From contig JBGPYM010000026.1 in the NCBI GenBank assembly GCA_041493205.1, positions 1 through 19,738 on the forward strand: 19,738 nucleotides of DNA, read 5' to 3'. The first letter of the stretch is position 1. Every line of letters begins with the position of its first letter. The notes under the pieces were generated by a model. That model was not told the DNA's origin, did not search any database, and worked only from the letters and a program-made list of their open reading frames with translations. Shown here piece after piece: positions 1 to 8,960 of this stretch. This DNA comes from JBGPYM01 sp041493205 (lineage in GTDB: Bacteria; Bacteroidota; Ignavibacteria; UBA10030; UBA6906). Both the position numbers and the translations under genes were made by a program.

Positions 1-2
1 AC

Positions 3-875
3 CTCCTCAAGCTCCCGAAGTCGGGTAGCCTGCAGTCGGTTGAGACGATCACCATGACGACCGGCGGCAACGTGCCGAACGTCGGCATTGATCTGGCCAA
101 GCTCGGATTCAAAGTGGGCGCGGTCAGCCGTGTCGGGAACGACAGCATCGGCGGATTCCTGAGAAGCAGGCTCGAGATGCATGACATCGCCCCGGTGGGA
201 CTGGTGCTCGACGACCGGCGGCAGACATCCGCAACGATCGTGGGTGTCGATGAATCGGGAGAGCGGACATTCCTTCATGCGCGCGGATGCATGGCGGATT
301 TCCGCGTGGACGACGTGCTCGGCCAGATCGATGTCGTCCGGCGGGGGCGGGTGTTTGCGTTCGGGTACTACGGCCTGTTGCCGGAATGTGACCGCGACCT
401 CGGGCGGATGTTCCACGCGGTAAAACAGAAGACCGGGATGCCGGTGCTCCTCGATACGGGCGGCACCCCGGTCCGGAACGACGCGCTCCTCCGTTCGTTC
501 CTTCCGCAGGTCGACTTCTTCCTGCCGAGCTTGGACGAGGCCCGGGCAATTACGGGAAAATCGAACCCGGCGGAGATTGTCCAGGCGCTCCGTGCGCTCG
601 GCGCGGCGGGCGTCGTGGGCGTCAAGCTCGGCGCCGAAGGATGCTTCATCGCATCAGACGGGAAGTCCCGGCGTATCCCGGTCCGCCGAGTGCGGAAGGT
701 CGTCGATGCCACCGGCGCGGGCGATGCGTTCATCGCCGGTTTCCTGGCAGGCCTCCTGCGGGGTTTCGACGCCTTCGGGGCGGCAAAACTCGCCAACGCC
801 GTGGCCGCATCGAGTCTCACCGCGCTCGGCGCATCTACCGCCATTCAACCCCTGTCAGCATACCTGACGTCATGA
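3..875 (+). CDS. PfkB/ribokinase-family carbohydrate kinase, 5'-truncated
   Basis: Cytoplasmic ATP-dependent kinase of the ribokinase/PfkB family, probably phosphorylating a sugar or sugar acid; the substrate cannot be read from the sequence. The reading frame is already open from base 3, and the family motif GGNVPNVGIDLAKLG follows shortly after. The ATG at 54 is therefore internal and the true start lies upstream of the window. Near the C-terminus is the PfkB signature DATGAGDAFIAGF, with the catalytic-base Asp codon at 723-725, and before it the PfkB-like DFFLPSLDEARAITG segment. The stop overlaps the next start as ATGA (872-875), implying translational coupling to the alpha-mannosidase. 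It could be a 2-keto-3-deoxygluconate kinase, fructokinase or ribokinase-like enzyme. Family is secure, specificity unknown. Confidence 0.9.
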   Translation, partial: LLKLPKSGSLQSVETITMTTGGNVPNVGIDLAKLGFKVGAVSRVGNDSIGGFLRSRLEMHDIAPVGLVLDDRRQTSATIVGVDESGERTFLHARGCMADFRVDDVLGQIDVVRRGRVFAFGYYGLLPECDRDLGRMFHAVKQKTGMPVLLDTGGTPVRNDALLRSFLPQVDFFLPSLDEARAITGKSNPAEIVQALRALGAAGVVGVKLGAEGCFIASDGKSRRIPVRRVRKVVDATGAGDAFIAGFLAGLLRGFDAFGAAKLANAVAASSLTALGASTAIQPLSAYLTS

Positions 876-3562
876 CACCGACGTATCACATCGTCTCGCA
901 CTCGCACTGGGACCGCGAATGGTACAAGAGCTTCGAGGAGTTCCGCGCCATGCTGGTCAACATGGTGGACGATCTCCTCGATCTCATGGAGCGCGACCGG
1001 GAGTTCCGCTGCTTCACGCTCGACGGACAGACGGTAATCCTCGAGGACTATTGTGCCATCCGCCCAGAACGGAGGGAGGACCTCCGCCGGATGGTTGCCC
1101 AGGGACGCATCGTGACGGGTCCGTGGTACGTGCTCCCTGATGAGTTTCTGGTAAGCGCAGAGGCGACGGTGCGGAACCTTCTGGCCGGGACCCAGATGGC
1201 GCGCCAATTCGGCGGACTCATGAAGGTGGGATACATCCCCGACTCGTTCGGCCATATTGCCATGATGCCCGCCATCCTCAAAGGATTCGGCATCGATGCC
1301 GCCCTGGTCTACAGGGGGTTTGGCGGGGAGCCGGAGCAGAAAACCTCGGAGTACTGGTGGAAAGCCCCGGACGGCACACGGGCGTTGCTGGTGCACCTCT
1401 ACCGCAACGGCTACAGCGCCGGATATTTTCACGAGGATTCCGACGAGCAGATGGCGGAACACTTTGCCGTGATCAAAAAGGAGCTGGATGAGCGGGCAAC
1501 GACGAAACACCGGCTCCTGATGAACGGCGGTGACCATCACTGGCCGGATCCGAAGCTCCCTGCCACGCTGCGGATTCTCCGGGAAAAGTTTGATGGGACC
1601 TTCGAACACAGCACGGTCCAGCGATATGTGGACGCCGTCCGGAAAGAGGTCAACGGGCTCCCCGAAGTCGAAGGCGAGCTCCGGTTCGGCTACCGTTATG
1701 CCTTTGCCGTCATGGGGGGCGTCTACTCGAGCAGAATGTATATCAAGCAGGCCAACTGGCGGGCACAGAACCTCCTGCAGCGTTACGTAGAGCCTTTGAA
1801 CGCCATGGCGCTCGCGACCGGCATGCGCACACAGTCCCCGCTCGTCCGGCATGCGTGGAAAACGCTGATGAAGAATCATCCGCACGACAGCATCTGCGGC
1901 TGCAGTGTCGACACGGTCCACCGGGAGATGCTGACCCGGTTTGCCGCAGTGGAGCAGGCGGGGGGATCCGTCATGGACGTCTGCCTCGACCGCCTTGTGC
2001 CGCCCGGCGATAGTGCATCGCACGACGACCGGTTCCTCTTCCTGTTTAATCCTTCACCCTTCCGGCGGACGGAGATCGTGCAGGGGACCGTGAACTTCTA
2101 TCTGCAGGACGTCATCGTCGGTCTCAACCCGGATGTCGTTGTTCACCCGAAACGCCCGCCGGTCAAAGGTTTTGCCCTGGTGGATGGGGCCGGGACCGAA
2201 ATCCCGTACCAGATCCTGCGCCGCGAAGAGGGATACGACATTACCTATTCGAATTACAACTATCCGAAGCAGACCCTCGCAGACTGTTTCACGCTCCTCG
2301 TCGACGCACGTGACATTCCTCCCGTTGGATTCAAGGGACTCAGAGTTGAAAAGCGGAAAAAACTTCCCCGGTACCCGGCGAAGGTCACGTCGGGCAGATC
2401 CTTCCTTGAAAACGACTTCCTCCGTGTGGAAGTGAACGGGCATGGCGAGGTGAAGATCGGGGATAAGGTGGCCGGCACGGTATACCGCGGGCTCAACGTC
2501 TTCGAAGATTCCGGCGATGTCGGCGATGAGTACAATTATTCGTATCCGAAGAAAGACGCGCGGATTACCTCCTCGCAATTCCGCGCGACCATTCAGCGGA
2601 TTGAAAATGGACCCCTCCGGGCCGCCCTTGCCATTGATATGACACTGCGTCTGCCGGCAAGCGCGGCTCCCGGGAGAAAGAGCAGGAGTACCGGAACGGT
2701 ACCGTTTCATGTGCGGTCGGTCGTTTCCCTCACCCCGTATTCCCGCGCAGTACATTTCGAGACGACGGTGGAGAACACGGTGCGTGACCATCGGTTCCGC
2801 GTCCTGTTCCCTGCGGATATTGCCACGAACCGGAGTACCGCGGACTCGCAGTTCTGCGTTGTCGAGCGGGAACAGAAGGAATACGACACTCGCCAGTTCA
2901 CGATCGAACACCCGGCACAGGTTGCGCCCATGCAGCGCTACGTGACGGTGCGGGGGACCAGCCGGGCTCTCAGCGTTCTTGCGTACGGATTGCCCGAATA
3001 CGAGCTGAAGCGGGACGGGCGCGGCACGATCGCGCTCACCCTCCTCCGGTGTATCGGTCTGCTCGCCGGGGATGATCTGCTCACGCGCCCGGGCGGCAAG
3101 GCGGGCTGGCACAATGAAACGCCCGACGCACAATGTCCCGGCACGCACATCTTCCGGTACGCGGCGCTCCCCCATGCACCCGATGAACCGGCTGCGTCGG
3201 TGCTTCTGATGCGGGAAAGCGAACGCTTTCACCTCCCCGTTCTTCCGCTCAGGCGAAAGAACGACAAGCAGCCACCGTTGGAATCGTCGTTTGTCAGTCT
3301 CACCGAAGGCCCGCTGACGCTCAGCGCTATCAAGGAGTCGGAGGACGGCGAGGGGATCATTCTCCGCGTCTACAATCCCACCGGCGCTCCCGCAGAGGGG
3401 ATACTCCGGTTTGATCGTCCTCTGCGGCGGGCGTTCCTGACACGGCTGGATGAGCAGCCGTCGGGCCCGCTGGAGGTGACCGACGGATCTGCGGTCGCCG
3501 TTGCCGCTCCGCCGTTCGGCATCGTGACCGTCAAGGTGCAGCATGCCGGAGGACGTGCATGA
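872..3562 (+). CDS. Glycoside hydrolase family 38 alpha-mannosidase
   Basis: Retaining, metal-dependent alpha-mannosidase of 896 aa, within the usual bacterial GH38 size. The N-terminal catalytic domain opens with HSHWDREWY, giving metal ligands His12 and Asp14. The nucleophile motif PDSFGH has Asp124, and NHPHDSICGCS (His336, His338) in the central helical region supplies the last metal-binding histidine. The remainder, from about residue 390, is the expected beta-rich C-terminal half. No signal peptide is visible, so it should act in the cytoplasm on imported oligosaccharides or glycosides. The start at 872 is chosen because homology begins immediately (TPTYHIVSHSHWD) and it overlaps the upstream stop by ATGA. 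An in-frame extension back to 641 would overlap the kinase heavily and shows no family sequence. It is followed by a mannose-6-phosphate isomerase-like gene, which supports a mannoside substrate. Confidence 0.95.
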   Translation: MTPTYHIVSHSHWDREWYKSFEEFRAMLVNMVDDLLDLMERDREFRCFTLDGQTVILEDYCAIRPERREDLRRMVAQGRIVTGPWYVLPDEFLVSAEATVRNLLAGTQMARQFGGLMKVGYIPDSFGHIAMMPAILKGFGIDAALVYRGFGGEPEQKTSEYWWKAPDGTRALLVHLYRNGYSAGYFHEDSDEQMAEHFAVIKKELDERATTKHRLLMNGGDHHWPDPKLPATLRILREKFDGTFEHSTVQRYVDAVRKEVNGLPEVEGELRFGYRYAFAVMGGVYSSRMYIKQANWRAQNLLQRYVEPLNAMALATGMRTQSPLVRHAWKTLMKNHPHDSICGCSVDTVHREMLTRFAAVEQAGGSVMDVCLDRLVPPGDSASHDDRFLFLFNPSPFRRTEIVQGTVNFYLQDVIVGLNPDVVVHPKRPPVKGFALVDGAGTEIPYQILRREEGYDITYSNYNYPKQTLADCFTLLVDARDIPPVGFKGLRVEKRKKLPRYPAKVTSGRSFLENDFLRVEVNGHGEVKIGDKVAGTVYRGLNVFEDSGDVGDEYNYSYPKKDARITSSQFRATIQRIENGPLRAALAIDMTLRLPASAAPGRKSRSTGTVPFHVRSVVSLTPYSRAVHFETTVENTVRDHRFRVLFPADIATNRSTADSQFCVVEREQKEYDTRQFTIEHPAQVAPMQRYVTVRGTSRALSVLAYGLPEYELKRDGRGTIALTLLRCIGLLAGDDLLTRPGGKAGWHNETPDAQCPGTHIFRYAALPHAPDEPAASVLLMRESERFHLPVLPLRRKNDKQPPLESSFVSLTEGPLTLSAIKESEDGEGIILRVYNPTGAPAEGILRFDRPLRRAFLTRLDEQPSGPLEVTDGSAVAVAAPPFGIVTVKVQHAGGRA

Positions 3563-4659
3563 GCACGTTGGGCGAGTTCGTGCGCGCTCCGATCCTCCTC
3601 GCCCCCAACCGGGTCTGGCGCATGTACAGCGGGGGCGCGATGATCGGCCGGTTCCAGGGAGATGCGGCCGCACGCGACTCGGAGTTTCCGGAGGAATGGG
3701 TCGGCTCGACGGTCCAGGCGATCAATCCCGGCGCTCACTACCGGGATGGAGAAGGACTTGCGCTCTGTGCCACCGGCATCGGCGATCCGGTCCGGCTGAC
3801 ATCCGTCATCGAGCAGTTCCCGGAACAGATGCTCGGCGCCGACCATGTGCGCGTCTACGGAACGAATGCGGCACTTCTGACGAAACTCCTTGACGCGTCC
3901 GTCCGGCTTATCATCCACGCGCACCCGACCAAGGCGTTCGCGAAGCAGCATCTGGGGAGCTGTTTTGGAAAAACCGAAGCGTGGTTTGTCATCGGTACCC
4001 GCCCCGGGGTCGAGGACCCGTACGTCCTGATCGCATTCCGCGAGGACGTGACCAGGGAACGCTACCGGGAAATGCTGGACATGCAGGACATCGCGTCGAT
4101 GATCGACGTGATGCACCGCGTATCGGTCAGGGCGGGAGACGTCGTCTATGTGCGCGCCGGACTCCCGCATGGGATCGGGGGGGGCGCGTTTCTGGTCGAA
4201 TTGCAGGAGCCGACCGACTACTCCATCATGCTTGAGCGCATCTGTCCCAACTATACGTTCAGAGTGGATGAGTCGTTTCTCGGCCTGGACCCGTCTCTGA
4301 CGCTCTCCGTGATTGATCACCGGGTCTATACGCCGCAGGAGGTCCGCAAAGAACTGGTGATCCGTCCCACGGTGCTCCGTCGTGAAGGAGAAAGCGCGGA
4401 ATACCAGCTCCTGGGATACGACACGACCGAATGCTTCGCAGGCCGCCGTCTGGAAGTCCGCGGGGAGCTGAGCGACACGACCGGCGGCCGGTACGCGATT
4501 CTGATCGTCCTTGAGGGAGAGGGAACGCTCGCTCACGAGCACGGCCAACTGCCGCTGAAGCGCGGCATGGAATTGTTTCTCCCCGCAGGGATCGGGGCGC
4601 ACCGGTTCACGAGTCCGGGGGGTATGACGATGTTCAAATGCCTGCCGGCCCGGTTGTAA
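3559..4659 (+). CDS. manA: Class I mannose-6-phosphate isomerase-like protein
   Basis: Cupin-type zinc isomerase interconverting mannose 6-phosphate and fructose 6-phosphate; 366 aa. Visible motifs are IHAHPTKAFA (His120, His122), KTEAW (Glu140) and GLPHGIGGGAFLVELQEPTDYS (His204 in PHG). These align with the Gln-X-His, Glu and His zinc ligands of known class I enzymes. The first ligand position carries His120 where well-studied enzymes have Gln. A second cupin half follows, with LEGEGTLAHEHG and a C-terminal FLPAGIGAHRF. The start at 3559 overlaps the GH38 stop by ATGA. Position directly after an alpha-mannosidase fits processing of released mannose once phosphorylated. Family is confident; another aldose-ketose phosphate pair is possible. 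Confidence 0.85.
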   Translation: MSTLGEFVRAPILLAPNRVWRMYSGGAMIGRFQGDAAARDSEFPEEWVGSTVQAINPGAHYRDGEGLALCATGIGDPVRLTSVIEQFPEQMLGADHVRVYGTNAALLTKLLDASVRLIIHAHPTKAFAKQHLGSCFGKTEAWFVIGTRPGVEDPYVLIAFREDVTRERYREMLDMQDIASMIDVMHRVSVRAGDVVYVRAGLPHGIGGGAFLVELQEPTDYSIMLERICPNYTFRVDESFLGLDPSLTLSVIDHRVYTPQEVRKELVIRPTVLRREGESAEYQLLGYDTTECFAGRRLEVRGELSDTTGGRYAILIVLEGEGTLAHEHGQLPLKRGMELFLPAGIGAHRFTSPGGMTMFKCLPARL

Positions 4660-4694
4660 CGATTCGCGCGCGGCACGAACACAGGAACAGCAGC

Positions 4695-4700
4695 AGGAGG
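4695..4700 (+). promoter_or_regulatory. Strong Shine-Dalgarno AGGAGG for the ferritin-like gene
   Basis: A perfect AGGAGG lies 4 bases before the ATG at 4705, within the largest intergenic gap of the window (4660-4704, 45 bases). It fixes the start of the DUF455-like gene and suggests independent, efficient re-initiation there rather than coupling by overlap. I see no promoter-like or hairpin structure in the gap. Confidence 0.75.
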
Positions 4701-4704
4701 GAAC

Positions 4705-5922
4705 ATGGCATCGACACTGACTGTACAACAGAACCTCGAGCTCCTCGGGAAGTACCGCTGGTGCGAAATCCAGATGATGGAGCTCATGGGAAGCTGGGCG
4801 TACACCATCGTGGACCCCGAAATCAAAATCGGGTTCGGCCGCCACATGTATCAAGATGCGGTCCACGCAGATCTTCTCGGGAAACGGATTCCGGAATTGA
4901 AAGGGCGCTCCGCCCACTTTCATGAGATCCCTCCATGCGACGACGTGATACGTGTCTTCGAAAAGATCTGGCGCACGGAGGGTGATCTGCACAGGATGAC
5001 GGCACTCTACAGCGTGATCAAAGCCGCGCTGATCGAGGCGTACGAAACACATATCCGGCGCGCGGAGCTCCCCGCCGATGAACCGACCGCGTACATTCTC
5101 CGGCATATCGCCGACGAGGAAAAATACCACCGTGCCTGGGGGGAGCATTGTATCGCCCGCCTCGGAGGCCCGGAGGAGGTCCGGCGCGCAGCCGCGCGGC
5201 TTGCAGAGGATCTGAAGGGCGATCTCGCGCGTGCGGGGGGAATCCTGGGAGAGGGAAAACCGCGGGGAACGTACTCGTTCAAAAAGACGCAGCCGCACAG
5301 CGTCCACCCCGTCCGCGATGAACGATGGGATATCATTACGGACCCCGTCCAGTTTACGGAGAAAAACTGGTCCTTCGATTCGCAGGAAGGGAAGACGCAT
5401 CTGTTGCACGACCTTCTCAATAGTGAATTCATCACGGTCGAGCGCATGGGGAGGATCATCGCCGACTTCCCGGAAATCCCGTGGCAGATGAAGATGGACA
5501 TGGTTCATCAGGCCTGGGATGAGGCCCGCCATGCGGAGATCGTCCAGCGCCGGCTGGAAGAGCTGGGCGGGCATGTCGGGATGTACCGGACAAGCTGCTG
5601 GGGGTGGGAGCAGGACGTCAACCGCCCCGATCCGCTCGAACGCCTGGCCCTTTCCAACATGACATTTGAAAGCGAGAGCTGCAAGCACCTGCGCGACTGG
5701 ATCGTCAAGGCAAAAGAGGGAAACGACGAACGCTCCGTTCAGCTTCTCGAATACCTCCTGGCAGACGAGGTCAACCATGTGCTCTACGGGGTGCACTGGA
5801 TCGATGAGCTGACGCGCGATGACCCCGCGCGCAGGAAACGTGTCCTGAGTTACCCGGAACAGGTGCTCTCGGGTGATCACCCTGTAGGCGTCCGGTTCAA
5901 CGAAACCATCAACGCGCGCTGA
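4705..5922 (+). CDS. Ferritin-like diiron protein, tandem domains, second half DUF455-like
   Basis: 405 aa, predicted all-helical, soluble, with repeated Glu-X-X-His motifs typical of four-helix carboxylate-bridged diiron proteins. The N-terminal half (about 10-150) has Glu21/Glu26, a DAVH segment, EAYETH and DEEKYH (Glu139, His142). The second half (about 225-400) resembles the DUF455 ferritin-like family: SEFITVERM, DEARH (Glu273, His276), FESESCKH and DEVNH (Glu355, His358) occur in the expected order and spacing. Substrate and reaction are unknown; relatives could be oxygenases, oxidases or hydroxylases such as MiaE-like enzymes. The start is set by AGGAGG at 4695-4700. It lies between mannose metabolism and the FAH-family gene. 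A non-catalytic metal or redox-storage role cannot be excluded. Confidence 0.75.
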   Translation: MASTLTVQQNLELLGKYRWCEIQMMELMGSWAYTIVDPEIKIGFGRHMYQDAVHADLLGKRIPELKGRSAHFHEIPPCDDVIRVFEKIWRTEGDLHRMTALYSVIKAALIEAYETHIRRAELPADEPTAYILRHIADEEKYHRAWGEHCIARLGGPEEVRRAAARLAEDLKGDLARAGGILGEGKPRGTYSFKKTQPHSVHPVRDERWDIITDPVQFTEKNWSFDSQEGKTHLLHDLLNSEFITVERMGRIIADFPEIPWQMKMDMVHQAWDEARHAEIVQRRLEELGGHVGMYRTSCWGWEQDVNRPDPLERLALSNMTFESESCKHLRDWIVKAKEGNDERSVQLLEYLLADEVNHVLYGVHWIDELTRDDPARRKRVLSYPEQVLSGDHPVGVRFNETINAR

Positions 5923-5929
5923 AAGCATC

Positions 5930-6826
5930 ATGAAAGTCGCACAATTCTCCGGTCCATCCGGACTTCGTGTGGGGATTGAGCAGGGGGGCGCCTGGCTCGA
6001 TTACGGCAGGGCCGAAACCATCATGGCGGTCCTGGACCGCGGCGTCCCGGTCGAGGGGGCAACCACGATTGAGGAACTCCTCATTCGCGGCCAGTTCGAC
6101 GCCGGGACTTTCCGCACGGTGCTGGACTTTATCGCGGAGAACAGGCTCCAGAAATTCGTGGCGCTCGCACAGGGATCGAAGATGCTGGCGCCGCTCCGCT
6201 GTCCGCGGAAGATCGTCGCCCTCGGACTCAACTACGCATTGCATGCAAAGGAGGGGAACTTCACCGTCCCCAAAGAGCCGATCATCTTTGCAAAAGCCGG
6301 TTCATCGGTGATCGGGCCGGGGGACACGGTACGCCTCCCGCGCGACATGGGGCGCATGGACCACGAAGTGGAACTCGCCGTCGTGATCGGTTCCACCGCG
6401 AGCGAGGTGAAGAAAAAGAACGCCTGGAAACATGTCGCAGGTTACACGATCTGCAACGACGTCAGCGCGCGCGACCTCCAGACAAAGGACCTGGAAAAGA
6501 AGCATCCGTGGTTCCGCTCCAAAAGCTATGATACGTTTACGCCCCTCGGACCCTGGATCGTGACCGCGGATGAATTTCCTCCTCCCGTCCGGCTTGCGCT
6601 CGAATGCAGGGTGAATGGAAAACTCCGGCAGAAGGCAAACACGGAGGAGCTGGTCTTCGGGATTCCGGAAATTATCGAATTCGTGTCGCGGCTCATCACG
6701 CTCGAGCCGGGCGACGTCATTTCGACGGGCACGCCCGAAGGGATAGGCCCGATAACGCATGGCGACGTCATGGAATGCAGCATTGAGGGGATCGGCGTTC
6801 TCACCAACCGGGTGCGGTGGCGATGA
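5930..6826 (+). CDS. Fumarylacetoacetate hydrolase (FAH) family protein
   Basis: 298 aa, usual length for the FAH superfamily, whose members cleave or decarboxylate beta-diketo and related acids (acylpyruvases, 2,4-diketo-3-deoxy-L-fuconate hydrolase, 2-hydroxyhepta-2,4-diene-1,7-dioate isomerase). Family blocks are LGLNYALHAKE, PIIFAKAGSSVIGPGD, DHEVELAVVIG (metal ligands Glu146 and Glu148), NDVSARDLQ (Asp177), KSYDTFTPLGPWI and STGTPEGIG. About 95 N-terminal residues form the small variable domain. The gap to the preceding stop is 7 bases with only a weak ribosome-binding site. Its stop overlaps the next start by ATGA. In a sugar operon a sugar-acid (diketo-deoxy acid) substrate is plausible, but this is inference. 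Confidence 0.9.
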   Translation: MKVAQFSGPSGLRVGIEQGGAWLDYGRAETIMAVLDRGVPVEGATTIEELLIRGQFDAGTFRTVLDFIAENRLQKFVALAQGSKMLAPLRCPRKIVALGLNYALHAKEGNFTVPKEPIIFAKAGSSVIGPGDTVRLPRDMGRMDHEVELAVVIGSTASEVKKKNAWKHVAGYTICNDVSARDLQTKDLEKKHPWFRSKSYDTFTPLGPWIVTADEFPPPVRLALECRVNGKLRQKANTEELVFGIPEIIEFVSRLITLEPGDVISTGTPEGIGPITHGDVMECSIEGIGVLTNRVRWR

Positions 6827-7929
6827 GCATCGACCGCATCACGCTGACGCACGTCCGCATTCCGCTGCTGGAGCCGTTCCGCATCAGCAACGGATCGGTG
6901 AGCGCGAAGGACGGCATCATCGTGCGTGTGCATGATGATGGTGTAGAAGGTGTCGGAGAAGCATCACCTATGGCGGGCTCATTCTATTCGGATGACACTC
7001 CGGAGTCCGTCTGGGCACTCCTGAAAGACCGGCTGGTGCCCGCCGTACTGAAGGCCCGGCCTGCAACGGCGGCGGAGGCGCACCGTGCTCTGGAATCCCT
7101 TGGCGGGAGCCCCTTCGCGCGCGCCGGAATAGAAACGGCGTATTGGGACCTTGATGCACAGAAGGCAGGCAAGCCCCTCTGGGCTCTCCTGGGAGGTTCG
7201 GGGCGCCCGCTCGAATCCGGGCTCGCGGTCGGAATTTATGACAGCACCGCCGCGCTCCTCGGAGCGATCGAGCTCCACATGCGCGAAGGGTACCGCCGCC
7301 TCAAGATCAAGATCGAGCCGGGATGGGACACGGTGCCGCTGACGGAAGTGCGCCGCCGGTTCGGCAGCATTCCACTCATGGTCGATGCGAACTGTGCCTA
7401 CCGGAGGAGCGACATCGGGCATCTTGGTTCGCTGGACGCATTCGACCTGATGATGATCGAGCAGCCGCTTCCGCGGGAGGATCTGGAAGGACACGCGCTC
7501 CTCCAGCGCTCGATCCGCACCCCGGTCTGCCTGGACGAAAGCGCGGAGGATATCGCACGGGTGCAGCAGGCGATCAACCTGGGGAGCTGCAGGATCATCA
7601 ACATCAAAATACAGCGGGTGGGCGGACTGACAAACGCAAAGGCCGTGCATGACCTCTGCCGCGCCGCGGGCATACCGGTCTGGGCCGGCACGATGCCCGA
7701 GCTCGGCATCGGCAGCGTGCAAACGCTTCACTGTGCCACGCTGGCCGGTTTTTCGTTTCCCACGGACGTCGAATCGACGAAGCGCTGGTTCGTCGAGGAT
7801 ATCATCGAACCCCCGATCATCGTAGAGCAGGGAGTGATAACGCTCCCGCCCGGAGCGGGGAATTGTTACGCCCTTTCCACACGCGCTCTGGAACGTCACC
7901 GCGTCGCGGAACAGGTCTTTCGCGCCTGA
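6823..7929 (+). CDS. Enolase-superfamily enzyme, OSBS/N-acylamino-acid racemase-like
   Basis: 368 aa member of the muconate-lactonizing subgroup of the enolase superfamily, which abstracts the proton alpha to a carboxylate using two opposed lysines. Catalytic residues are all present: KIK (Lys161, Lys163), metal ligands Asp188 (VDANCAY), Glu213 (MIEQPL) and Asp238 (LDES), and Lys262 (INIKIQRVGG). Their numbering nearly coincides with that of characterised N-acylamino-acid racemases. The C-terminal loop reads GTMPELGIG where those racemases usually have GGMLETGIG, so specificity may differ. The ATG at 6823, in an ATGA overlap, is preferred over the in-frame GTG at 6817. Co-location with an M20 hydrolase (9897) recalls racemase/deacylase pairs for N-acylated amino acids; menaquinone synthesis is unlikely because no other men genes are near. 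Confidence 0.85.
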   Translation: MSIDRITLTHVRIPLLEPFRISNGSVSAKDGIIVRVHDDGVEGVGEASPMAGSFYSDDTPESVWALLKDRLVPAVLKARPATAAEAHRALESLGGSPFARAGIETAYWDLDAQKAGKPLWALLGGSGRPLESGLAVGIYDSTAALLGAIELHMREGYRRLKIKIEPGWDTVPLTEVRRRFGSIPLMVDANCAYRRSDIGHLGSLDAFDLMMIEQPLPREDLEGHALLQRSIRTPVCLDESAEDIARVQQAINLGSCRIINIKIQRVGGLTNAKAVHDLCRAAGIPVWAGTMPELGIGSVQTLHCATLAGFSFPTDVESTKRWFVEDIIEPPIIVEQGVITLPPGAGNCYALSTRALERHRVAEQVFRA

Positions 7930-7949
7930 CACGCGGAAGGATCGCCGGT

Positions 7950-8960
7950 ATGTCAACTGCCACCTCGTTTCTCGGTCTGAATCTTGAAAGCCCGGTGCTT
8001 GTCGCCTCGGGCCCGGCAAGCCACGATGTGAATCAGATCCCCCTTGCGCAGGACCAGCACGCGGGCGCCATCGTTCTGAAGACGGCGTGCTCGGACAAAT
8101 ATGCCGACATGCGCTACTGGCCGCGTCCCCGGTACAAGATGCTCGATTGGGATAAACAGATTGCCGGGCGGTCGAAGGCGTTCTCGCTCTATTCATATGA
8201 ACAGGGGTACAGCGGCTCGCTGGAGGATTACTGGGATTTCATCCGCGTGGCAAAACAGCACGCCCGGATCCCGATCATCGGGAGCATTTTTGCCGATGAC
8301 GCGTCAGATTGGGCGGCGATGGCGCAGAAAGTCGAAGAGAGCGGCGCGGACGCGATCGAACTCGACATCTCCTCGCCGCATCGTCCGGGGAGTCTTGGGT
8401 TCGAGACGACGTTTATGTCCGCCATCAAGGCCGTCGTCGGGACTGTGACGATTCCGGTCCTGGTCAAGCTTGCACCCGGGCCGGATGTTCCTGATCAATG
8501 CGTTGCAGCGGAAAACTGCGGAGCATCCGGTCTTTCACTCTGCAACCGGCTGCGCGGGATCGACGTGGACGTGGAATCGCAGCGGCCGATCCTCCACGGA
8601 TACTATGCCGGAGTCGGCGGTCCCTGGGCGAAGTACTATACCATGCGGCATGTGGCCGAAGCGGCCCAGCGAGTCAAGATCCCGATCAGCGCAACGGGGG
8701 GCATCATGACCGGAGAGGATGCGGTTAAATACTTCCTCCTCGGTGCTACGACCGTGCAGATTCTTTCGGTCATTCTGGTGAACGGCTGGGAGTCTCTCCG
8801 GCGCATCAACGATGAAATCGACGCGTACCTCGCGCGCAAGGGCGCCGCGTCGGTGGACGATATTCGGGGAAAAGCTCTCTGCAACCTTTCTGCCCCGGAT
8901 GACATCATCCGGTGGTCGGGTGAACCGCTTGATGGGGCGAGAAATGTCTGGAAATCCTGA
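7950..8960 (+). CDS. Dihydroorotate dehydrogenase-like FMN protein
   Basis: 336 aa TIM-barrel flavoprotein of the dihydroorotate/dihydropyrimidine dehydrogenase family. FMN-site features are ASGPASHD near the N-terminus, Lys44 in VLKT, Lys173 in VLVKLAPG, and the phosphate-binding region ISATGGIMTGED followed by GATTVQ. The family block usually read as ELNxSCPN is ELDISSPH here (137-144), and the segment carrying the catalytic Cys/Ser loop is not recognisable as pyrimidine-type. The substrate is probably not dihydroorotate. The start at 7950 has a GGAAGG ribosome-binding site at 7935-7940 and discards an unrelated in-frame extension from 7863. The adjoining ferredoxin gene, overlapping by 17 bases, resembles the arrangement of dihydropyrimidine dehydrogenase, in which a C-terminal flavin domain carries or partners a 2[4Fe-4S] unit. 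Confidence 0.85.
   Translation: MSTATSFLGLNLESPVLVASGPASHDVNQIPLAQDQHAGAIVLKTACSDKYADMRYWPRPRYKMLDWDKQIAGRSKAFSLYSYEQGYSGSLEDYWDFIRVAKQHARIPIIGSIFADDASDWAAMAQKVEESGADAIELDISSPHRPGSLGFETTFMSAIKAVVGTVTIPVLVKLAPGPDVPDQCVAAENCGASGLSLCNRLRGIDVDVESQRPILHGYYAGVGGPWAKYYTMRHVAEAAQRVKIPISATGGIMTGEDAVKYFLLGATTVQILSVILVNGWESLRRINDEIDAYLARKGAASVDDIRGKALCNLSAPDDIIRWSGEPLDGARNVWKS

Noticed and set aside
641..871. N-terminal extension of the mannosidase frame
   Set aside because: It overlaps the kinase in another frame and encodes Arg-rich sequence unlike GH38; the ATGA start at 872 begins exactly at family homology.
2054..3673. Open frame of 539 codons on the - strand
   Set aside because: Antisense to the C-terminal half of the mannosidase; Arg-rich, low-complexity translation with no family sequence.
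3370..5931. Very long open frame on the - strand (853 codons)
   Set aside because: It lies antisense to the end of GH38, all of the isomerase and all of the ferritin-like gene. It has no recognisable motif and is explained by third-position GC bias of the real genes.
6823..7929. Menaquinone o-succinylbenzoate synthase (menC)
   Set aside because: The catalytic residues are compatible, but no other menaquinone genes are present and the C-terminal loop differs, so a promiscuous or racemase-type role is more likely.
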